From Candidatus Woesearchaeota archaeon (GTDB lineage: Archaea > Nanobdellota > Nanobdellia > SCGC-AAA011-G17 > GW2011-AR17): a stretch of DNA of 5,642 bases. This document shows, piece by piece, positions 1-4,010 of the stretch (positions are counted from its first letter, which is position 1; each line of letters begins with the position of its first letter). The stretch is taken from the NCBI GenBank assembly GCA_018302165.1, contig JAGWAA010000059.1, forward strand, positions 1 to 5,642. Reading direction: 5' to 3'. A model generated the notes under the pieces. That model did not search any database. It worked only from the letters and a program-made list of their open reading frames with translations, and had not been told where the DNA came from. The position numbers and the translations under genes were made by a program.

Positions 1-1
1 T

Positions 2-124
2 ATGGAACCTGAGGAAGCTATATATTTTATCAATCCAAATGATTCTTCAAATGCATTGCACCATATTCGTGGTATAAGAATAAACTTAGGTCATTATGTC
101 AATAACGAAAAGTTTAGACTTTAA
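2..124 (+). CDS. C-terminal end of an unrecognised protein (gene enters from the left edge)
   Basis: An open frame runs from the window edge to a TAA at 122-124, giving about 40 residues that end in NNEKFRL. An ATG at position 2 is in frame, but it lies at the very edge, so the true start is probably outside the window. The residues (EEAIYFINPNDSSNALHHIRG and on) look like ordinary soluble protein, but I do not recognise the family. It converges on the MscS-type channel gene, and the two stop codons overlap within TTAA at 121-124. A pyrimidine-rich stretch (cttctttttctt) directly after the stop could serve as its terminator. No function is proposed. Confidence 0.5.
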   Translation: MEPEEAIYFINPNDSSNALHHIRGIRINLGHYVNNEKFRL

Positions 125-648
125 CTCTTCTTTTTCTTAATCATAACATTTCTAGAAACTAATACATTTGGAATAATAACCAAATCCCCATCTTTAGTTT
201 TGACTTGCATCTCAGATAATCCTATATGAACAATCTTTCCTTCAATGGTATTCATCTCAATATTATCCCCTTCCTTGAATCGCTTCTTTAATGCAATAAT
301 AATCCCTGCAAAAAAGTTAGGTATAAAATCTTTTATGGATAACAAAATAAATATTGCTAACAAAATAAACAACCCAGTTAGTATTACTATCAAAACAATC
401 TTTTCCAATCCTAAAAATGTCAATCCTAAAATTAATCCAGCCAAATATAATCCGTATTGAATCAATGAACCTGCAAACTCTTCTAATGGAAATCTAATTC
501 CAATTTCTCCTAATAACCTTTCTAATTCAAAACTACGAATAATTTTTTTAATAACTACCTTGAATATATTCCCAATTATAATCCCAAATCCAACGACTAA
601 TAAACCCGCAACAATGTTCGTAATTATAGTCGGATACTCAATTGCCAT
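121..648 (-). CDS. Minimal MscS-type mechanosensitive channel
   Basis: Predicted small-conductance mechanosensitive channel subunit of the cytoplasmic membrane, which would release solutes on hypo-osmotic shock. In 175 residues I see hydrophobic helices at about 7-28, 56-80 and 83-104, then an amphipathic pore-type helix (about 105-122, IPNFFAGIIIALKKRFKEGD). A short beta domain (123-171) follows with the MscS-like pattern GKIVHIGLSEMQVKT...GDLVIIPN. E. coli MscS is 286 aa; this protein stops right after the beta domain in KKKKS, so the cytoplasmic alpha/beta vestibule is absent. The stop is clean and no coding remnant follows, so this looks like a natural short form, not a frameshift. The gene lies 33 bp downstream of the TrmB-like gene on the same strand. 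There is no good SD, but a TATA-like box sits about 26 bp before the ATG. Family assignment is fairly secure; gating behaviour is inferred. Confidence 0.85.
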   Translation of the reverse strand: MAIEYPTIITNIVAGLLVVGFGIIIGNIFKVVIKKIIRSFELERLLGEIGIRFPLEEFAGSLIQYGLYLAGLILGLTFLGLEKIVLIVILTGLFILLAIFILLSIKDFIPNFFAGIIIALKKRFKEGDNIEMNTIEGKIVHIGLSEMQVKTKDGDLVIIPNVLVSRNVMIKKKKS

Positions 649-670
649 GCTTCAAATACATCCTTTTTTG

Positions 671-678
671 TTTAAATA
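671..678 (-). promoter_or_regulatory. TATA-like box for the MscS-type gene (leaderless)
   Basis: On the minus strand this reads TATTTAAA, centred about 26 bp before the channel ATG at 648. That is the archaeal TATA-to-start distance, so a transcript would begin at or next to the start codon without an SD. A separate promoter fits the 33-bp gap after the TrmB-like stop, but readthrough from that gene is equally possible. Confidence 0.4.
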
Positions 679-681
679 TCT

Positions 682-1386
682 TTACTTCTTTGCAATTTTC
701 CATAATAGGTTAAAATAATTTTTATAAGTCTTGACCACATCTGGTTGTTGTATAACGATTGCTACTGGATCATGTTCTAGCCAAATAATAATCGCCACTT
801 TATTTCCATAAATATTTGTTGACACAATTGTTTCGAACTCTTTATTTAAATACTTCACTTTAGCAAATGGTGGTGCTTTTTTTCTCTCTCCGGAATATAT
901 AGCATACAATTTAACATTTTCTTCAATTCTCTTTTTTGTATAATGTTTTAGATAATAGCTCATAATCTCTTTTGCATTCCTTGAAGCCCCAATAATATAA
1001 ACATCTTCTTTTGTTCTTATTTGATCCTCAAAGATAGATTTTATTCCTTCTCGGCCTCTATAAAACAAAGTCTCTTGCTTTTCTTTTTTCAAATTATATT
1101 TCCCAATTAATTGTGGCAAGATTAAACTAATTGATTCTCTTTTATTCTCGATTATATCTTGAATTTTTTTTGGATCCTCAGCAATATAATATCTTTTTCC
1201 ATTTTCTTGTATATAACTAACTAATCCTTTTTCGATTAATCTATCTAATACATCATAAATACTTCTTCTATGCAATCCTGTCTTTCTAGATAATACTCCT
1301 ACTTGTGCTCTTTTAATATCTAACAACATCAAATAAATTTTAATTTCAGACTCTGTTAACCCTACATTTGTTAATTCTTCAAACAT
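682..1386 (-). CDS. TrmB-family transcriptional regulator
   Basis: Predicted DNA-binding regulator of 234 aa. An N-terminal winged helix-turn-helix of TrmB type occupies about residues 3-68: LTNVGLTESEIKIYLMLL, a recognition helix near HRRSIYDVLDRLIEKGLV (39-56), and a wing ending GKRYYIAEDP. A linker helix follows (about 72-100), then an alpha/beta region (about 105-234) like the effector-binding, PLD-like half of TrmB proteins (ETLFYRGREGIKSIFEDQI, DVYIIGAS). Sugar-responsive TrmB regulators are best known from Thermococcales; the ligand here cannot be read from sequence. I chose the ATG at 1386 over an in-frame TTG at 1395 because a TATA box is centred 27 bp upstream of it, which suits a leaderless start. 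It is divergent from the plus-strand cluster at 1497, so autoregulation and control of that cluster are reasonable inferences. The channel gene downstream may be cotranscribed. Confidence 0.88.
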   Translation of the reverse strand: MFEELTNVGLTESEIKIYLMLLDIKRAQVGVLSRKTGLHRRSIYDVLDRLIEKGLVSYIQENGKRYYIAEDPKKIQDIIENKRESISLILPQLIGKYNLKKEKQETLFYRGREGIKSIFEDQIRTKEDVYIIGASRNAKEIMSYYLKHYTKKRIEENVKLYAIYSGERKKAPPFAKVKYLNKEFETIVSTNIYGNKVAIIIWLEHDPVAIVIQQPDVVKTYKNYFNLLWKIAKK

Positions 1387-1407
1387 AAATTCCAAATAGA
1401 TTTTTTA

Positions 1408-1418
1408 CTTATATACCT
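1408..1418 (-). promoter_or_regulatory. TATA box for the TrmB-like gene
   Basis: Minus strand reads GGTATATAAG, with the TATATA core about 27 bp before the ATG at 1386. This spacing implies a leaderless transcript and supports that start over the TTG at 1395. Confidence 0.55.
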
Positions 1419-1440
1419 TGTGGTGATGAATATACCCACA
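1419..1440. promoter_or_regulatory. Candidate operator between divergent promoters (imperfect dyad)
   Basis: TGTGG at 1419-1423 and CCACA at 1436-1440 form a 5-bp inverted repeat with a 12-bp spacer, lying exactly between the two outward-facing TATA boxes. ATATACC also occurs as a direct repeat at 1411-1417 and 1430-1436, with a related TATATAC at 1447-1453, so TATAC recurs every 18-19 bp. A TrmB-type regulator binding here would affect both promoters. It is not the known Thermococcales TrmB-like site (TATCAC-N5-GTGATA). The dyad is short and could arise by chance. Confidence 0.3.
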
Positions 1441-1445
1441 CTTTG

Positions 1446-1453
1446 TTATATAC
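1446..1453 (+). promoter_or_regulatory. TATA box for the 1497-3795 plus-strand cluster
   Basis: TTATATAC is centred near 1449.5, which predicts transcription from about 1475 and a leader of roughly 22 nt that includes the SD at 1484-1490. A second AT-rich candidate (TATATA, 1470-1475) would give a leaderless start, but the strong SD argues for the first. Confidence 0.5.
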
Positions 1454-1483
1454 TTTTTTTCTAAATCAATTATATAGAAATTT

Positions 1484-1490
1484 AGGAGAT
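1484..1490 (+). promoter_or_regulatory. Ribosome binding site deciding the start at 1497
   Basis: AGGAGAT with GGAG ending 8 nt before ATG 1497. It fixes this start over the upstream in-frame TTG at 1443, which lies inside the promoter. The same AGGAGATAAAA-ATG arrangement precedes the next gene. Confidence 0.75.
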
Positions 1491-1496
1491 AAAAAA

Positions 1497-2342
1497 ATGA
1501 TAGAAGAAATAGGGTACATCCCAAGAAAAACTGCAATTGTACATCAATTGGAGGGAGACATAAGTTATGCGGGTTCAAGAATAATGATAGGAGATATTCT
1601 GTTACCTGAAAAATTTGATAGAACTTTAAGTAAAAGAACTTGCAAATATGATTGTTTGCAAGAAGCTGTTGATAACAAAGAATTGTTCCTTAGAGGAAAG
1701 ATAGGTTATGATTCTTCTGTTCAATGGTTTGGATTAGTTACAGATAAGTTTCAAGAATTAAGAATTAGTGATTTGGATTCAGAGATTCAAAGTAGAGTAA
1801 AAGTTCCTTCAAGAACTAGGCTTGCAAAAACTAAGGATCGTTTTATCGTAACATATCCACTAGAAAGTATTGATAGTGAAACAGAACTTCATTTATCTTT
1901 TGATTCAGGAGAATTTGGATTATATGGTGGAAACGGTCAAACTGCAATTAGGATTGGTTACTCAGTTACTGATGGAAAGAATTGGTTAAATTTTCATAAC
2001 CCTAATCTATTCTCACACAGAGTAATTCATAGATGGGACGAAGCAGATATCCCTTCTACATTGGATGCAATTTTAGAAGAAAAAGATGCTCTAAAATTAT
2101 TAATTCAGCGTCAGAAAGGTGCTTCTGTTAATACTAAGGATTTTGAAGCTTATTTTTTAAATGTGAAAGGTTTAAAAGCTAAGACTTTATTCCAAGAAAT
2201 TGCTGGTTCATTCGATAATGCCTCTAAATATGATTTAGCAAATAGAATTAGTGAAGCTTCATCAGAAAGAGCAGAATCAACACAATTAAGACTTGAATTA
2301 GCAGCAGCAAATTATTTGCTAGGAGATAAAAATGGCTTATGA
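1497..2342 (+). CDS. Unrecognised 281-aa protein, first gene of plus-strand cluster
   Basis: A 281-aa soluble protein with no signal peptide or membrane segment. I cannot name the family with confidence. The N-terminal part (1-110) is mixed charged and beta-like with a CKYDC pair (C49, C53). The middle (about 115-180) has a Gly-rich beta stretch, SFDSGEFGLYGGNG then IRIGYSVTDGKNWLNF. The C-terminal 100 residues (about 185-276) are helical and end in an Ala/Leu-rich helix (STQLRLELAAANYLL). The overall order, a beta core with a D-G motif and then helices, weakly resembles DUF932 phage/plasmid-type proteins, but I see no decisive motif and treat this as a guess. The start is set by the SD. The end overlaps the next gene by 11 bp (ATG 2332, TGA 2340-2342), which suggests translational coupling. 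The divergent TrmB-like gene may regulate it. Confidence 0.8.
   Translation: MIEEIGYIPRKTAIVHQLEGDISYAGSRIMIGDILLPEKFDRTLSKRTCKYDCLQEAVDNKELFLRGKIGYDSSVQWFGLVTDKFQELRISDLDSEIQSRVKVPSRTRLAKTKDRFIVTYPLESIDSETELHLSFDSGEFGLYGGNGQTAIRIGYSVTDGKNWLNFHNPNLFSHRVIHRWDEADIPSTLDAILEEKDALKLLIQRQKGASVNTKDFEAYFLNVKGLKAKTLFQEIAGSFDNASKYDLANRISEASSERAESTQLRLELAAANYLLGDKNGL
2321..2327 (+). promoter_or_regulatory. Ribosome binding site inside the preceding gene
   Basis: AGGAGAT, nearly the same as the site at 1484-1490, with GGAG ending 6 nt before ATG 2332. It lies in the 3' coding part of the 281-aa gene, so the downstream gene has its own initiation signal within the overlap. Confidence 0.7.
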
Positions 2343-2664
2343 AACTTTAGAAAATGGTTTTAAATTAACAGATATAAATGTAGTTCCTCGTGGAATAGAA
2401 ACAGGAAGATTCAAAGTAAAAGTTTATTCAGGTGAAGAACTTATTGAAGAATTAATTCCTATAGCAAGGTTAGGCGAACGTTATGAAGTGTCTCTTGGAG
2501 AGCAAATTTTAGGTTCAGGCATTTTAAAATATTCTTCAGTTGATCATGAATTCGTTTTATCCACCCCTGGTTTATCCAATGCAGGATTAAATTTAACCCC
2601 AAAAATTGGCGGATTATTGAGAAAACCAACTGGGACTATAGATTTAATCTTTGAAAACATTTAA
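2332..2664 (+). CDS. Unrecognised small beta-rich protein (110 aa), coupled to upstream gene
   Basis: A 110-aa soluble protein with no cysteine, no signal peptide and no membrane helix. Alternating hydrophobic residues (RFKVKVYSGEELIEELIPI, GRFKV, YEVSLGEQILGSGIL, HEFVLSTPG, GTIDLIF) suggest a small beta sandwich or barrel. The family is not recognised. Its ATG lies 11 bp inside the end of the 281-aa gene and has its own SD, so the two products are probably made together and may form a complex; this is inference from gene arrangement only. It is followed after 24 bp by the TGS GTPase gene. Base composition matches its neighbours, so nothing marks it as foreign. Confidence 0.75.
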   Translation: MAYETLENGFKLTDINVVPRGIETGRFKVKVYSGEELIEELIPIARLGERYEVSLGEQILGSGILKYSSVDHEFVLSTPGLSNAGLNLTPKIGGLLRKPTGTIDLIFENI

Positions 2665-2667
2665 AAA
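2660..2667 (+). promoter_or_regulatory. Possible TATA-like box for the GTPase gene
   Basis: TTTAAAAA spans the stop of the 110-aa gene and lies about 25 bp before ATG 2689. That ATG has no SD, so a leaderless transcript from here is possible. The match is weak in such AT-rich DNA. Confidence 0.3.
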
Positions 2668-2688
2668 ATCTTATTTTATCTTTATTTT

Positions 2689-3795
2689 ATGCCAATTAAC
2701 GCACATCCAGATTATTTCAAAGCTGAAGAGAAATATAACAAAGCTTCAACTATTCAAGAGAAACTTATTGCTTTAGAAGGAATGCTTTCTGTAGCCCCTT
2801 CACATAAGGGCGCAGAAAACCTTCGTGCAGAAATAAAATCAAAGATTTCTAAATTAAGAGAACAACTAGAAAAAAATCGTCAAGCAAAAAGCAGTTCTAA
2901 AGCAACTTTCACAATCAAAAAAGAAGGTGCTGCACAAGTAGTATTTGCTTCTATAACTAATGCAGGCAAATCCAGTTTATTAGCAACATTAACTAATGCA
3001 AAACCCTTAATTGCAGAATACAAATTCACAACTACAAGACCTGAGCATGGAATCTTGGATTATCATGGAGTACTAATTCAATTAATAGAACTTCCTGCAA
3101 TCTTTGAAGGCTGTGCATACAAAGGTGAATATCCAACTTTTTTCAGTATGGTCCGTGGTACAGATTTGGTTATTTTTTTGATAGACTCAACAGTGAATGA
3201 AACAGAACAAATCGAATTACTCCAATCAGAGTTTGAAAAAGCACAAATAAAACTAAACGCAAAACGCCCTAAGGTTTTCATCAAACGTCAAGGTACTGGT
3301 GGTATTGAATATATGGGTGCAAAATATTTCAAATTTGATTTAAGTGATTCCACAAAAATGTTAATCACTCATGGTTATCATAATGCTGTTATCACAGCTT
3401 TTGAATCAATAACTTTAGAAGACTTGGCTGATGTATTAAATGAATCAATAGTTTACTTGCCTTTATTAATTATCAAAACAAAATCTGATATTAAAGGAAA
3501 TGGTATTTCCACAAAAACAAAAACAAATATAGAAAAATTAAAGGATGAGATATTCCAAACATTAAAATTAATCCGTGTTTATACAAAATCCCCAGGTAAG
3601 AAACATGATTGGCCTCCTGTTGCATTGCATGATGGTGATGAGGTTGCAACTTTAGCAAAAGTTATTCACAAAGATTTCATTAAAAGATTTAGTTTTGCAA
3701 GAATTTGGGGAAAATCTGCAAAGCATGATGGCCAAAAAGTTGGTTTAGAACATGAATTAATGGATGAAGATATAGTAGAAATACACACAAAGTAA
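2689..3795 (+). CDS. Divergent DRG/COG1163-like GTPase with TGS domain
   Basis: Predicted translation-associated GTPase of the Obg/DRG superfamily, 368 aa. An N-terminal helical region (about 7-65: YFKAEEKYNKA...EKLIALEGMLSVAPSHKGAENLRAEIK) matches my recollection of a prokaryotic COG1163-type branch with 'AEKxY...PKHKGTExLRA'. The G domain covers about 80-290 and a C-terminal TGS domain about 293-367 (LIRVYTKSPGKKHDWPP, IHKDFIKRF, ARIWGKSAKHDGQKVGLEHEL, DEDIVEIH). The P-loop reads S88-ITNA-G93-K94-S95, so the first Gly of GxxxxGK[S/T] is Ser. G2 keeps FTTT (113-116). G3 DxxG is ELPA (134-137). G4 NKxD is TKSD (264-267). Gly-Lys-Ser is intact, so nucleotide binding is likely, but hydrolysis or guanine specificity may be altered. 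TGS-DRG proteins associate with ribosomes or RNA. No SD is seen. It is third in the plus-strand cluster, 24 bp after the previous gene. Confidence 0.88.
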   Translation: MPINAHPDYFKAEEKYNKASTIQEKLIALEGMLSVAPSHKGAENLRAEIKSKISKLREQLEKNRQAKSSSKATFTIKKEGAAQVVFASITNAGKSSLLATLTNAKPLIAEYKFTTTRPEHGILDYHGVLIQLIELPAIFEGCAYKGEYPTFFSMVRGTDLVIFLIDSTVNETEQIELLQSEFEKAQIKLNAKRPKVFIKRQGTGGIEYMGAKYFKFDLSDSTKMLITHGYHNAVITAFESITLEDLADVLNESIVYLPLLIIKTKSDIKGNGISTKTKTNIEKLKDEIFQTLKLIRVYTKSPGKKHDWPPVALHDGDEVATLAKVIHKDFIKRFSFARIWGKSAKHDGQKVGLEHELMDEDIVEIHTK

Positions 3796-3812
3796 ATTAA
3801 AAAAATAAAAAA
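3796..3812 (-). terminator. T-rich archaeal-type terminator for the lipoprotein operon
   Basis: The 17 bp between the two convergent stops read, on the minus strand, TTTTTTATTTTTTTAAT right after the lipoprotein stop. A run of T on the RNA-like strand without a hairpin is the usual archaeal terminator. On the plus strand the same bases are A-rich, so they would not stop transcription from the GTPase gene. Confidence 0.5.
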
Positions 3813-3995
3813 TTAAGAAGAACCTTCTGAAATGCCTTCATTTATTTCTTGTAGGTCACTACTAATCTCAGATATTTCTTCATTTACACCACTAATTTCT
3901 TCTGCGGCTTCTTCGTCATTTTGAATTGTTGTTCCACATCCTGTAATTACAAACAACAAACAAAATATACAAAGTATTGCAATTATTTTCTTCAT
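3813..3995 (-). CDS. Small lipoprotein with a perfect heptad coiled coil (Lpp-like architecture)
   Basis: A 60-aa precursor: basic MKK start, hydrophobic core to residue 17, and a lipobox I17-T18-G19-C20, so Cys20 is the likely lipid-modified first residue of a 40-aa mature protein. The mature part is very acidic, and its hydrophobic residues I34, V37, I41, I44, L48, I51, I55 are spaced 3-4-3-4-3-4, an unbroken heptad coiled coil with Ser, Glu, Asn and Asp elsewhere. This is the layout of the bacterial Braun lipoprotein (lipid anchor plus short heptad rod), but there is no C-terminal Lys-Arg or Lys end; it ends EGSS, so homology is not claimed. A very strong SD (AAAGGAGG) precedes ATG 3995 and touches the stop of the upstream secreted-protein gene 13 bp away, so the two form an operon. 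It probably acts as a surface-anchored oligomer; the role is unknown. Confidence 0.8.
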   Translation of the reverse strand: MKKIIAILCIFCLLFVITGCGTTIQNDEEAAEEISGVNEEISEISSDLQEINEGISEGSS

Positions 3996-4002
3996 TCTTT
4001 TT

Positions 4003-4010
4003 CCTCCTTT
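4003..4010 (-). promoter_or_regulatory. Strong Shine-Dalgarno site overlapping the upstream stop codon
   Basis: Minus strand reads AAAGGAGG, ending 7 nt before ATG 3995. Its first two bases fall in the TAA (4009-4011) of the secreted-protein gene, so ribosomes ending there arrive on this site. This suggests translational coupling and high lipoprotein output. Confidence 0.75.

Noticed and set aside
245..460. Plus-strand open frame of 71 codons
   Set aside because: It lies opposite the channel gene and is Asn/Ile/Lys-rich with no initiation signals.
1387..1395. TTG 1395 as start of the TrmB-like protein
   Set aside because: It adds only three residues; ATG 1386 has TATA spacing for a leaderless start.
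1443..1496. N-terminal extension of the 281-aa protein from TTG 1443
   Set aside because: The codons overlap the TATA box and the SD; ATG 1497 has ideal SD spacing.
1497..2342. Firm assignment of the 281-aa protein to DUF932
   Set aside because: Only a loose impression of order and a few residues; no diagnostic motif could be confirmed by eye.
3078..3284. Minus-strand open frame of 68 codons inside the GTPase gene
   Set aside because: Antisense to conserved G-domain codons, with no promoter or SD.
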